A program made the translations under genes and the position numbers. The notes beneath the pieces are model-generated. The model saw only the letters and a program-made list of their open reading frames with translations, was not told where the DNA came from and searched no databases. From NCBI GenBank assembly GCA_902509905.1, contig CABWZI010000011.1:1-57020 (forward strand): a stretch of DNA of 57,020 bases, in the 5' to 3' direction. Below, one piece after another: positions 42,617-51,696 of this stretch. Numbering within the stretch: the first letter of the stretch is position 1; each line of letters begins with the position of its first letter. The stretch is from an uncultured Gammaproteobacteria bacterium (GTDB lineage Bacteria > Pseudomonadota > Gammaproteobacteria > PS1 > Pseudothioglobaceae).

Positions 42617-43138
42617 TTAATTTGGCAAATGAATCTTGATTTCATTGATTATCTCAATGAGTTTTTTACCGTTCGTATTTATAATAACGCTAGCAACCTC
42701 TCGATATAGAGGGTCTCTAGAATCAATGATGTCTGAAATTGTCTTTCTACGATTCGTACTATTTTCAAGAAGTGGCCGTGTTTTTGATTTCGCCGTCCTT
42801 CTTAAAATTTGCTCTACAGATGATGATAAATAAATCACGGTACCAGTCTTCTTAATTAATTCTCTATTCTCTTTTGACAGGACTGCACCGCCACCAGTTG
42901 CAAGAACGATATTAGGCTTTCTGCAGAGATCCTCTAAAACATCTGACTCTCTTTTTCGAAATCCCTCTTCACCCTCTACATCAAAAATGTGATCAATACT
43001 GACGCCCGTCTTATCTATAATTTCGTGATCTGCGTCATAAAAACTTATTTTTAAATTCTCAGCAAGGCGCCTTCCAACTGTTGTCTTACCTGAGCCCATA
43101 GGACCTATTAAGACAATGTTGTTGCATTTTTCTTGCAT
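42617..43138 (-). CDS. aroK: Shikimate kinase
   Basis: 173 residues. P-loop LIGPMGSGKTTVGRRLA near residue 10, DADHEI near 33, GFRKRESDVL and GGGAVL near 60-85, and TRPLLE. It phosphorylates shikimate in chorismate synthesis. The zinc-finger gene upstream and ilvE are on the same strand. Confidence 0.95.
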   Translation of the reverse strand: MQEKCNNIVLIGPMGSGKTTVGRRLAENLKISFYDADHEIIDKTGVSIDHIFDVEGEEGFRKRESDVLEDLCRKPNIVLATGGGAVLSKENRELIKKTGTVIYLSSSVEQILRRTAKSKTRPLLENSTNRRKTISDIIDSRDPLYREVASVIINTNGKKLIEIINEIKIHLPN

Positions 43139-43152
43139 TTTAAAAATTAAAA

Positions 43153-43341
43153 CTAAGGAGTCAGTTTATAGAGAGCACCGCAGTAGGGGCAACTCGCGTT
43201 GCCAAACTCATCAAATTGCAAAAAAACTTTAGGATGCATATTCCATTTTGAAGCATTTTTTGGCGGACAGTGAGCGGGCAAGTCTTTTTTAGAGACTAGA
43301 GCAACTTCTGACTGATTGGAGCTTATTGAATTCACCCGCAC
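43153..43341 (-). CDS. Zinc-finger domain protein (zf-CHCC type)
   Basis: 62 residues ending HPKVFLQFDEFGNASCPYCG, the C-H-C-C zinc site of small NDUFS6-like proteins; an earlier cysteine is in AHCPPK. Starts at GTG 43341 or 43335, overlapping ilvE by a few bases. Its role is unknown. Confidence 0.75.
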   Translation of the reverse strand: MRVNSISSNQSEVALVSKKDLPAHCPPKNASKWNMHPKVFLQFDEFGNASCPYCGALYKLTP

Positions 43342-44264
43342 ATACCTTTTTTGATCCAGTGCAAATAATCAGCATTCCTTCCATGAACGCAATCAAAGTA
43401 TAGAGCTTGGAGCTTTTCAGTTATTGGGCCACGTGAACCAATACCTATTTGATTTCCATCAAGGTCTCTTATCGGTGTGACTTCAGCAGCAGTTCCAGTA
43501 AAGAAAGCCTCATCAGATGCATATATTTCATCGCAAGACAGTTTCTTTTCTACAATATCATAACCTAAAGATTTGGCTAGTGTGACGATTGTATCTCGGG
43601 TAATTCCAGGGAGTGCAGAGGTCAAATGAGGCGTATAAATAACCTCATCCTTGATTACAAAAATATTTTCACCACTTCCTTCTGATACAAATCCTTCAAT
43701 ATCAAGCATTAGAGCCTCATCAAAGCCATGATCTAATGCCTCTTTCAGTGCCATCATCGAGTTAATATAGTTTCCGTTTGTTTTTGCACCGCTCAGAGTT
43801 GGATGGGCTGGATGCCTAACATAAGAAGAAGTTCTAATTCTTATGCCATTCTTCATGTTGTCTTCACCAAGGTAAGCTCCCCACTCCCAAGCAGCAATCA
43901 TGGTATGCACTTTAAGATTATCAGCCCTGAGACCCATCCCTTCTGAACCATAAAAACACATCGGTCTAATGTATGCAGATTTTAGATTATTTTTTGTGAT
44001 TACCTCTCTTTGAGCTTGATTCAGCGTATCAGCATCATAAGGTATTTTCATGCCCAGAATTCTTGTCGAATTAAATAGTCTTTCCGTATGCTCCTCCAGT
44101 TTAAAGATAGCAGGACCATGATTAGTTTCGTAGGCTCTTACACCTTCAAATGCGCCCATTCCGTAGTGCAAAGTGTGTGTCAATACATGAACTTTTGCCT
44201 CTCTCCAATCCAACCATTCTCCATCCATCCAGATGAAGCCATCTCTGTCTTCCATTGTCATCAT
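43332..44264 (-). CDS. ilvE: Branched-chain amino acid aminotransferase
   Basis: 310 residues. HYGMGAFEGVRAY near residue 35, GANTKN-type LSGAKTNGNYINSMMALKEA with PLP lysine near 160, and FVSEGSGENIF and TGTAAEVTPIRD near 190-255. It makes leucine, isoleucine and valine from keto acids. It diverges from the M48 protease gene. Confidence 0.95.
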   Translation of the reverse strand: MMTMEDRDGFIWMDGEWLDWREAKVHVLTHTLHYGMGAFEGVRAYETNHGPAIFKLEEHTERLFNSTRILGMKIPYDADTLNQAQREVITKNNLKSAYIRPMCFYGSEGMGLRADNLKVHTMIAAWEWGAYLGEDNMKNGIRIRTSSYVRHPAHPTLSGAKTNGNYINSMMALKEALDHGFDEALMLDIEGFVSEGSGENIFVIKDEVIYTPHLTSALPGITRDTIVTLAKSLGYDIVEKKLSCDEIYASDEAFFTGTAAEVTPIRDLDGNQIGIGSRGPITEKLQALYFDCVHGRNADYLHWIKKGMCG

Positions 44265-44477
44265 AAAACTTTATCAAAAATTAAACATTAATCACGAAAT
44301 TATACCCATCTCATATAGATATTCATTCAATATCTCTCATTTGATTTTTTGCAATTAAATTAGCTAGTTAAACCTCATAATAAATGAAATGTAACAGAAA
44401 ATAATTTGAGAATTCAATCATAAATATCTGTAAATTGGCTAGGTATAATTTGATATCTCTTAAGAAAATTTGTATCA

Positions 44478-45722
44478 ATGGAATTTAATTTTTTTACATT
44501 TATATTTTTGTTTGCTATCCTCACCTCTGTGGTTGCTTTGCTCTGGTTGAACTTTAGGCAAGACAGAGCCATCACTAGCTCCTACGACAAAGTGCCTGAG
44601 GGCTTTCATGAGACGATTAAACTTGAAGACCATCAGAAAGCAGGGAACTACACGAGAGCTAAGCTCAGACTCAATCATTTTGAAATCATTTTTTCAACCA
44701 TTGTTCTTTTATTATGGACACTAGGGGGAGCCATGAACTGGATAGATGGCTTTTGGTCAGAGAAAGTTGCGGACCCAGTTTTGATGGGCACTTTCTTTAT
44801 CTTAAGTATCATGCTGATTGCTAGTTTTATTGATTTGCCATTTAGCATTTATAGAAATTTTGTTCTTGAACAAAAATTTGGTTTCAATCGGATGACGATT
44901 GGTACATTTACTGGCGACCTGATCAAAGAGTTAATCCTAAGTCTTGTTCTCGTGCTGCCTTTAATCTATGCGATTTTATTCTTGATGAATTTTGAAACTA
45001 TTGGAAAGTATTGGTGGATCTATGTATGGGCTATCATCACCGTCTTTTCTTTGTTTATGATGTGGATTTATCCTTCTTTTATTGCTCCAATTTTTAATAA
45101 ATTTAATCCTTTGGATAATGACACTTTAAAAGCAAGAATTACAAACCTTTTAGAGAGAACTGGGTTTGGGAGTGATGGTATTTTTGTTATGGACGGATCA
45201 AAAAGATCGTCCCACGGAAATGCCTATTTCACAGGGATTGGTAAAAACAAAAGAATTGTTTTTTTCGATACACTTCTTAAAGGAATGGAAGATAAGGAGA
45301 TTGAAGCGATACTGGCCCATGAACTAGGTCACTTCCATCACAAGCACACGCGACAAAGAATGATCAGTTCTTTTATCTTTAGCTTTGTAAGTCTTGCGCT
45401 TTTGGGATATCTCATTAATCAGCCTTGGTTTTTCAATGGACTTGGAGTCAATCAGCCCTCTTCCCACGCGGCTCTCGTTTTGTTTAGCTTGACACTGCCC
45501 GTCTTTAGCTTTTTTATTACCCCAATCAGTAACCTGATGTCTAGAAAGCACGAGTTTCAGGCAGATGCCTTTGCGGCGAGCCATACCGATGCAAAAGACT
45601 TGATTTCATCTCTCATTAAGCTTTATAAGGAGAACTCTTCTTCACTATCTCCAGATAAATATTATTCTGCTTTTCATGACTCTCATCCTAGCGCGGTTCT
45701 TAGAATTGAAAGATTACAATAG
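44478..45722 (+). CDS. M48-family membrane metalloprotease (Ste24/CAAX-type)
   Basis: 414 residues with about seven membrane segments. The zinc motif AHELGHFHHKHT (HExxH) is near residue 277, with a downstream glutamate in RKHEFQADAFA (EFxAD) near 354. Such proteases remove damaged or prenyl-like membrane proteins. It is the first of two rightward genes, followed by rsgA 12 bases later. Confidence 0.9.
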   Translation: MEFNFFTFIFLFAILTSVVALLWLNFRQDRAITSSYDKVPEGFHETIKLEDHQKAGNYTRAKLRLNHFEIIFSTIVLLLWTLGGAMNWIDGFWSEKVADPVLMGTFFILSIMLIASFIDLPFSIYRNFVLEQKFGFNRMTIGTFTGDLIKELILSLVLVLPLIYAILFLMNFETIGKYWWIYVWAIITVFSLFMMWIYPSFIAPIFNKFNPLDNDTLKARITNLLERTGFGSDGIFVMDGSKRSSHGNAYFTGIGKNKRIVFFDTLLKGMEDKEIEAILAHELGHFHHKHTRQRMISSFIFSFVSLALLGYLINQPWFFNGLGVNQPSSHAALVLFSLTLPVFSFFITPISNLMSRKHEFQADAFAASHTDAKDLISSLIKLYKENSSSLSPDKYYSAFHDSHPSAVLRIERLQ

Positions 45723-45734
45723 TTCATTTCCAGA

Positions 45735-46694
45735 GTGCCGTTAACAAGAAAACAAAAATGGCGCATCGATAAAGTACAATCAGACAAGATTGCTCGTGCT
45801 AACAAAGCAGCTTCAAAAGCTGAATCAGAGCTCGATGATGAAAAAGAGTACCAAGGAATAGTAATAACGAGATATGGACAACGTCAGCTCGTTGAGGATG
45901 AAAATGGGATAGTCTTTCAGTCCGTAAGCAGACAAAACATTGGGTTCTCTGTTGCAGGTGACAAGATTCTTTTTCAAAAAACAAAACACGATGATGCTAT
46001 TGTGACTGCTATCTATCCTAGAGACAATGAGCTCAAAAGACAAGACAAATTGATTGCAGCCAACATTGATCAATTATGGCTTGTTGTTGCCATAGAACCT
46101 CACTATGAATTTGAACTCATCGATCGATACCTGATCATGGCTGAAAACTCTAATCTTCCTATAGGGATTATTGTTAACAAGATTGAACTCTCAAGCAATA
46201 AAAGTAAAACTGAGAACGACTTTCTAAATTATCAATCTCTTGGCTATGATGTTCATTTCTTAAGCGTTAAAAAGCAAATAAACCTTGATTTCTTTAAAGA
46301 GTAATTAATTAATAAATCTCACATTTTTTTAGGTCAATCTGGCGTTGGGAAATCCTCACTCATTAACTCCCTGATTCCTGATTTACAGCTCAGAGTCAAC
46401 GAGATTTCAAGCAAAAGCAAACTGGGCAAACACACGACCACCAATACGACCATCTACCATATACCGAGCGGCGGTGATTTGATTGACTCTCCGGGGGTTA
46501 GAGAGTTTCAACTTGACAGCTTAACTGAACTTGAAATCAAGAGCGGCTTTAAAGAGTTTAGAGCTTTATCTGATGCCTGCCGCTTTAGAGACTGCAGACA
46601 CATCAATGAGCCGAACTGCGCCGTTAAAGAGTCACTAAATCAAGGCAAAATCAACCCAAACCGTTACCAGAGCTATCTGAATATACTAGCTTAA
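45735..46694 (+). pseudogene. rsgA: Ribosome small-subunit GTPase RsgA, interrupted by an in-frame stop
   Basis: A frame from GTG 45735 to 46694 would give 319 residues, the normal length, but TAA at 46302-46304 breaks it after residue 189. The first part holds the OB-fold and G4 (IIVNKIEL). The second, in the same frame, holds G1 GQSGVGKSS, G2 HTTTNTT, G3 DSPGVREF and the zinc finger CRFRDCRHINEPNC. All parts of this permuted GTPase are present, so one base change in a Tyr/Gln/Lys-like codon explains it. It may be a recent nonsense mutation or a sequence error. Confidence 0.9.
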
Positions 46695-47335
46695 CTTTTT
46701 TTAAAAAAAATAACTCGGTCTGAAAACTGCGTTATCTCAAGCTCTAAAAGACTTGCCAACCCCGTTAATGATTTATCATTGTAAAAACCGATATGCGAAG
46801 GATCATTTTTGTAGTACCATGATTTAAAGTCTACATCCTGCGTAAGAGTTTGCGTCATTACTGCAAGAATGCCTTTGGATTTGAGAATGGAAGCTAGTCT
46901 CTCTAACTCAAAAACTGGGTCACAGAGATGCTCTAAGACTTCAGTTAGCGTAATAAAATCAAATGATTTCTTAAAGACTGATTGATTCTTAGCATAAAAC
47001 TTGTCATATAAATCCATTTGATGCCCCTTCTCTTGCATCATCAAAGAGAGTGTTGGACCTGGTCCACAACCAAAATCAAGGCCATATGAGTCACTTGAAA
47101 TAATCTCATTCAGTGGCTCAGTGAGCTGACTCAGGAATTGACGATAACGAGGATCATCTGGGTTGTTGTTGTGAGTGTCGTACCTTTTTCTCTCTTCAGA
47201 CTCTGATAAGTGATACTGAGATGGGACAAAAACAAAATCGCAGTTTAGGCATTGCAAATACTTACGTAAATGATCTTTATGAAATAGAGAATAGTTTTTA
47301 TGTGAGCATAGCGGACAAGTGCTTTGAGTTGCCAC
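46691..47335 (-). CDS. SAM-dependent methyltransferase with N-terminal zinc ribbon
   Basis: 214 residues. The N-terminus has CPLCSH and CLNCDF (two CxxC pairs). A Rossmann-type methyltransferase follows with GLDFGCGPGPTLSLM near residue 78 and LTEVLEHLCDP near 115. The substrate is unknown. It converges on rsgA, sharing its last four bases. Confidence 0.85.
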   Translation of the reverse strand: MATQSTCPLCSHKNYSLFHKDHLRKYLQCLNCDFVFVPSQYHLSESEERKRYDTHNNNPDDPRYRQFLSQLTEPLNEIISSDSYGLDFGCGPGPTLSLMMQEKGHQMDLYDKFYAKNQSVFKKSFDFITLTEVLEHLCDPVFELERLASILKSKGILAVMTQTLTQDVDFKSWYYKNDPSHIGFYNDKSLTGLASLLELEITQFSDRVIFFKKS

Positions 47336-47359
47336 TTAGTCCGCTATCAGTCTTATTGA

Positions 47360-47845
47360 TTAATGAGAGTGTCCGCCAGCAGAATGGACATGGCCGTGCG
47401 AGAGCTCTTCGGCTTCAGCATCTCTTATGTCTTCAATGCTGACAGAAAAATGAAGCGTTTCACCCGCTAAAGGGTGATTTGCGTCAACAGTGATCTTTTC
47501 TTCATCTTGCTTTGTAACCGTAACAACAAATGCATTTCCATCTTGGTCTTGGGACTGAAGTTGCATTCCAACTGTAACTTCGTCAATACCCTGAAGAGCG
47601 GATCTTGGAATTTCTTGAATTGCGTCTTCCATTTTAAGTCCATAGCCTTCCTCAGGCTCAACAGAGACTTCCATTTTATCGCCTTTGCTTGCCCCTTCCA
47701 GAGCAGACTCTAAGCCAGGGATAATGTTGCCGTGACCTTGCAAGAAGTCTAAAGGTTCTTTGCCTTCAGATGAATCTATGACATCTCCTGCATCATTTTT
47801 AAGAGTGTAGTGCATTGAAACAACTTTATCCTTACTAACTTTCAT
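47360..47845 (-). CDS. SlyD-type FKBP peptidyl-prolyl isomerase
   Basis: 161 residues. The FKBP core is seen in VVSMHYTLKNDAGDVIDSS and PLDFLQGHGNIIPGLESALE, with the inserted flap. The C-terminal tail is histidine-rich (SHGHVHSAGGHSH) as in SlyD, which binds metals. It folds proteins and may deliver nickel. A hairpin-like terminator lies upstream, so it has its own transcript. Confidence 0.9.
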   Translation of the reverse strand: MKVSKDKVVSMHYTLKNDAGDVIDSSEGKEPLDFLQGHGNIIPGLESALEGASKGDKMEVSVEPEEGYGLKMEDAIQEIPRSALQGIDEVTVGMQLQSQDQDGNAFVVTVTKQDEEKITVDANHPLAGETLHFSVSIEDIRDAEAEELSHGHVHSAGGHSH

Positions 47846-47861
47846 ATTTTCTCCAAAAATA

Positions 47862-47890
47862 AATAAAAAAAACTTTCCAGAATGGAAAGT
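47862..47890 (-). terminator. Rho-independent terminator after the hemH-epimerase operon
   Basis: Minus strand: ACTTTCC, loop ATTCT, GGAAAGT, then a T run. It follows the epimerase stop at 47950 by about 60 bases and precedes slyD. The stem is 7 bp. Confidence 0.7.
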
Positions 47891-47949
47891 CTAAAAGAAC
47901 AATGTTAAGGTATGAATATTAGGCATATTTTACCATAGGTTTATATTTT

Positions 47950-48795
47950 TCAGCCTATCAACTCTTTCATTGCGCTGTCAACGCTGGGATAGTCAAAAAC
48001 AAAACCATCGTCAAGTAATCTTTTGGGAACAACAGATGCGCTGAGAGTCAAAACCTCAGAACCTTTACCTAGAAGGGTTTTCAGTTGCCACTCCCAAACC
48101 GGGATTAAGAATGGCCTCTTTAAGGCCTTAGCTAGAGCCTTACCAAAAATTTTTTGAGGAACTGGCTCTGGAGATGTGACGTTATAAACCCCTTTGCTTT
48201 CAGGACTGTCAATAAGGAAATGAATTGCCTTAACTACATCTTTTATATGAATCCAGGAAAAACACTGGTTTCCCGACATAATTGGGCCACCCACACCAAA
48301 ATAGTATGGCCAATAGAGTTTTTGCAGTGCGCCACCCTGTCTTGAGAGAACAACGCCAAATCTTAGGATAATGACATCATCTGATATCGATTTTGCTGCG
48401 TCCTCAATGGCAATATTTAAATTTGTCAGGTAACCCTCACCTTTTGGATCCTCTTCAGTTTTTGGCTCATTACAACTTGATTCTGCATAAAAGCTAATGC
48501 CTGATGCGCATATCACTCTGGGTTTGGTGCTTAATGACTGAACTACTTCAGAGAGCATTTGGTTTGTATTCACCCTGCTTTGCCACATCTCTTTGACAAT
48601 TTTATTAGACCATCTTTTTGAAATCGTGGAGCCTGAGAGCTGAATGACTAAATCACTGCCCTCAACTAATGACGCAAGATGCTCAACCGATTGAAATGCC
48701 TCTCTATTAAAACAATGAACCTGATGCTCGTTTGAAAAGCTTTTTTGAAGTGCTTTTCCTATTAAGCCTGAACCGCCCAGAATAACTATTTTCAT
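47950..48795 (-). CDS. TIGR01777-type NAD-dependent epimerase/dehydratase (YfcH-like)
   Basis: 281 residues. The N-terminus IVILGGSGLIGKALQKSF is the Rossmann dinucleotide site. Later: IQLSGSTISKRW and GVGGPIMSGNQCFSWIHIKD near 175, typical of SDR-type YfcH proteins. The substrate is unknown. It overlaps hemH by four bases and so is co-transcribed. Confidence 0.85.
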   Translation of the reverse strand: MKIVILGGSGLIGKALQKSFSNEHQVHCFNREAFQSVEHLASLVEGSDLVIQLSGSTISKRWSNKIVKEMWQSRVNTNQMLSEVVQSLSTKPRVICASGISFYAESSCNEPKTEEDPKGEGYLTNLNIAIEDAAKSISDDVIILRFGVVLSRQGGALQKLYWPYYFGVGGPIMSGNQCFSWIHIKDVVKAIHFLIDSPESKGVYNVTSPEPVPQKIFGKALAKALKRPFLIPVWEWQLKTLLGKGSEVLTLSASVVPKRLLDDGFVFDYPSVDSAMKELIG

Positions 48796-49832
48796 TTTGA
48801 CTTAGTCCAGCCAGCTGAATTATCAATTAGTAGTTGACTCAAAAACTCAATGTGGTCAGTCCTGTCATTAAGTGCTGGTATATAGCCAAAACTTTCACCG
48901 CCTGACTCCATAAAGTACTCTTTGTTCTCCTCACTGATCTCCTCAATGGTCTCAAGGCAGTCGGCGGAAAAGCCTGGACAAATCACCTGAACATTTTTGA
49001 TACCTTTGCTGGGCAAAGATTTCAATGTTTGATCGGTATATTCCTTCATCCATTCAGCTACGCCAAGCCTTGATTGAAATGACATCTGGTACTCGTTAGG
49101 CTTTAAATCTAATTTTTGAGCTAAGCGAAAGGTTGTTCTGCAGCATTGGCATGGATAGTTATCACCATTGTCAAAATACCTCTTAGGAATGCCGTGGTAA
49201 GACATTAACAGAAAGTCAGGTTTGCCGTGTTTTTTTTGATACTCCTTTACGCTGTTTGCCAGCGCATCAATATACATCTCATCTTCACTGTAGTTGCTAA
49301 TAAACCTCAGGTCAGGTACATTTCTCCAGGCTAACAACTCCTTAGCCACTGCATCAAAAACGGAGCCGGTAGATGAGGCTGCGTACTGAGGATACAAAGG
49401 AAGAACAATGATTTTTTTACAGCCTTTTTCCTCTAACTCATCCAGTGCTGATTTCATTGAAGGGTTTCCATAGCACATACCGAGTGCAACCTCATATTGT
49501 CCAGGAGCTTTTTTTTCAAGTTCTGAAATAATAGCTGCCTTTTGACTTTTCGCTATCGATAAGAGTGGGGAGCCTTCACCATGAGTATCCCAAACCGTTT
49601 GATAGGCTTTGGCAGACTTTCTGGGTCTTAAATTTAGAATGACGGCATTAAGAATTATTTTCCAGATCCATCGTGGTGGGGGTGGCTCAATAACCCGCGT
49701 ATCAGACAAGAACTGTCTTAGATAGGGCTTAACTGCTTTCTTGGTTGGCGCATCTGGCGTGCCCAAGTTAGATAATAGAATTCCTATCTTGGAATGACCA
49801 GCAGTTTGATGTATTGACGAACATTGGTACAA
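48792..49832 (-). CDS. hemH: Ferrochelatase
   Basis: 346 residues. LSNLGTPDAPTKKAVKPYL near residue 18, FLLMSYHGIPKRYFDNG (catalytic His) near 205, and PCQCCRTT near 227, which may bind a cluster. It inserts iron into protoporphyrin to make heme. The start is TTG 49832; no ATG is near. It diverges from the CbiX-type gene, and the intervening region holds an IscR-like site. Confidence 0.93.
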   Translation of the reverse strand: MYQCSSIHQTAGHSKIGILLSNLGTPDAPTKKAVKPYLRQFLSDTRVIEPPPPRWIWKIILNAVILNLRPRKSAKAYQTVWDTHGEGSPLLSIAKSQKAAIISELEKKAPGQYEVALGMCYGNPSMKSALDELEEKGCKKIIVLPLYPQYAASSTGSVFDAVAKELLAWRNVPDLRFISNYSEDEMYIDALANSVKEYQKKHGKPDFLLMSYHGIPKRYFDNGDNYPCQCCRTTFRLAQKLDLKPNEYQMSFQSRLGVAEWMKEYTDQTLKSLPSKGIKNVQVICPGFSADCLETIEEISEENKEYFMESGGESFGYIPALNDRTDHIEFLSQLLIDNSAGWTKSK

Positions 49833-49868
49833 AGGCTTGCCTCTATTATATTTTTTTCAACGTGATAA

Positions 49869-49893
49869 GATACCCTATAAAATAGTCAACTAT
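49869..49893 (-). promoter_or_regulatory. hemH promoter region with IscR type 1-like half site
   Basis: The minus strand reads ATAGTTGACTATTTTA then TAGGGTAT, close to the left half of the IscR consensus. TTGACT would be the -35 box, with a weak TATCAC -10 sixteen bases on. Iron-dependent control of heme synthesis would fit. The right half is shifted by one base, so it is only a candidate. Confidence 0.4.
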
Positions 49894-49921
49894 TTTAATT
49901 TAAGATTTTATCCTAAATGAC

Positions 49922-50287
49922 ATGAATATTTTATTGCTGGTTGCACACGGAAGCAGAAGAGAGGAATCAAACTTGGAGGTTGACTCTTTATCAAAAAAAA
50001 TGCTCAAATTTAATTCAAGTCAATTTGACAAAGTCATGCCTGCCTTTCTAGAGTTTGCCTCCCCTTCCATCCCAGAGGCTATCGAAAAATGCTCTGAAAT
50101 GGGAGCACAACGAGTTACCGTATTGCCCTACTTTCTCTCAGCCGGGGTTCACATCAATAGAGACATCCCAGATGAAGTAAACAAAGCCTCACAAGATTTT
50201 CCTAATCTTGAAATTAATGTAACGAACTATTTTGGATCCAGAGAGGAAATTGCTGAGCTTTTAATGAAGACTGCAATGGAAAAATAA
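49922..50287 (+). CDS. CbiX-type sirohydrochlorin chelatase-like protein
   Basis: 121 residues. LLVAHGSRREESNLEVD near the start holds the first metal-site histidine, and PYFLSAGVHINRDIPDEV the second. Short CbiX enzymes insert cobalt, nickel or iron into sirohydrochlorin. It diverges from hemH; heme and siroheme metabolism are thus side by side. Confidence 0.85.
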   Translation: MNILLLVAHGSRREESNLEVDSLSKKMLKFNSSQFDKVMPAFLEFASPSIPEAIEKCSEMGAQRVTVLPYFLSAGVHINRDIPDEVNKASQDFPNLEINVTNYFGSREEIAELLMKTAMEK

Positions 50288-50296
50288 ATTAAGTTT

Positions 50297-51301
50297 TTAG
50301 ATCTTAAAACCTTTCTGAATCCATTGATTGTTTGTTTGATATACGGTTCCAATAAGCCCCATATTTTTCTTTTTTGAAAGATAGACTGGAATATCTTTAA
50401 GGACCGGTTTAAGCCTCCCCTTGTTCTCGAAACTTTTCTGGAAATCACTTGCAACAAAAATATCCAAAAAATTTCTGACTAAATCGCTTGTGATATAAAC
50501 GCCTCCTAGTGCGCCCACTGTCAAGGCCATACTGCCAGCTACAGAGCCAAATATTTTACAAAACATCTGCACAGTTTCGTCTGCCAATGGGTCATTATCT
50601 CCATTCACCGCTGATGCAGTTATATCGGCTGGAGACTGGTGAACCATTACATTGCCACTGATATGACAAAGCGCCTCATAAAGATTCATAATCCCAGGAC
50701 CCGAGAGAATTCTCTCAACAGCCACATGGCCAAACTTTTTAGTTAATAGAGTCAGGATTTCAAACTCAAGACTGGTATTCGGGGCAAAATCTGAGTGACC
50801 ACCTTCGCCTGCAATAGGTAGCCAGCCAGAGGGTGACATAATTAAACCACAGACTCCTAATCCGGTTCCAGGCCCAATAACTAGTCTTAATTTTTCTGGC
50901 TCAACAATGCCTTTGTTGATTATGATAACGTCATCATCTTCGAGTGTAGTCGTAGCAAAGGCTTGAGCTGTAAAGTCATTGATCCACTGCACATCGACTC
51001 CTTTGAGGGCACTTTCCACATCTTTTTTGCTGATAACCCAGTGGTTATTTGCAAGCTTAAAGACGTCGAGATGAACTGTGCCAGCAGTGGCAAAGCAGGC
51101 TGCTTGAATTTCTATGCCTGTGAGATCAGAAAGGTAGAAAAGAATTGCACTTTGAATATCTTCAAAGTCTGTGCACTTTAAACTTTGTATGTTTTCCATC
51201 TCAGAAGACCCAGGTGAAACCAGCGCAAACCTAGCGTTAGTTGCTCCAATATCTCCAACTAGATTGTAAAGCTTGCTACTAATGGTTCCTGTCTCCGTCA
51301 A
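50297..51301 (-). CDS. glk: Glucokinase
   Basis: About 334 residues. LVGDIGATNARFALVS (phosphate motif) at the N-terminus, IGPGTGLGVCGL near residue 155, and GEGGHSDFAP (catalytic region) near 180. It phosphorylates glucose with ATP, feeding zwf. The start is unclear: TTG 51301 has no ribosome-binding site, while ATT 51283 overlaps the cupin stop and has GGAGACAGG upstream. No ATG or GTG fits. The upstream in-frame ATG at 51361 lies deep in the cupin gene. It is coupled to the cupin gene. Confidence 0.88.
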   Translation of the reverse strand: MTETGTISSKLYNLVGDIGATNARFALVSPGSSEMENIQSLKCTDFEDIQSAILFYLSDLTGIEIQAACFATAGTVHLDVFKLANNHWVISKKDVESALKGVDVQWINDFTAQAFATTTLEDDDVIIINKGIVEPEKLRLVIGPGTGLGVCGLIMSPSGWLPIAGEGGHSDFAPNTSLEFEILTLLTKKFGHVAVERILSGPGIMNLYEALCHISGNVMVHQSPADITASAVNGDNDPLADETVQMFCKIFGSVAGSMALTVGALGGVYITSDLVRNFLDIFVASDFQKSFENKGRLKPVLKDIPVYLSKKKNMGLIGTVYQTNNQWIQKGFKI

Positions 51302-51602
51302 AAATACAGACCATGTATAGTTCTTCGTCGCCAGTATTGTGGACACGGTGAAACACACCATCCTCGATTAGGATCATCTCGCCACCTGAAATATCAAATT
51401 CTTTATCATCGAGCTGCATTCTTCCTGTTCCGCTCATAATCATATAAACTTCCTCTTTACCTGGATGAGAATGTCCTCGAGTGGATTTCCCTGGATGAAG
51501 AGTCGTCGAGCTGACGACAAGATTTTTAAGCGATGTGTTATCTTTAAGGAGATAGGTTTCGTTATCTTTAACAATCTCACCGTCTATATTATTAATTTTC
51601 AT
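51279..51602 (-). CDS. Cupin-domain protein (phosphomannose isomerase-like/sugar isomerase-type)
   Basis: 107 residues with the cupin motifs G-x5-HxH (STRGHSHPGKEEVYMI) and the second histidine in GVFHRVHNTG. Small metal-binding beta-barrel proteins of this type often act on sugars. It is placed between pgl and glk; a role in glucose metabolism is inferred. Its stop overlaps the possible ATT start of glk. Confidence 0.8.
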   Translation of the reverse strand: MKINNIDGEIVKDNETYLLKDNTSLKNLVVSSTTLHPGKSTRGHSHPGKEEVYMIMSGTGRMQLDDKEFDISGGEMILIEDGVFHRVHNTGDEELYMVCIFDGDRNH

Positions 51603-51696
51603 AAACTATTTATAAAATTGACATAAAGGTACCAATATTATCCCTTGCTTTTTTAAAAACAAATAAGTCTTTCGTCAATATGCCAATTCGTTACTT

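Noticed and set aside
44265-44477. Promoter for the M48 protease gene
   Set aside because: A TATAAT is present near 44450 but I see no matching -35 box at a proper distance.
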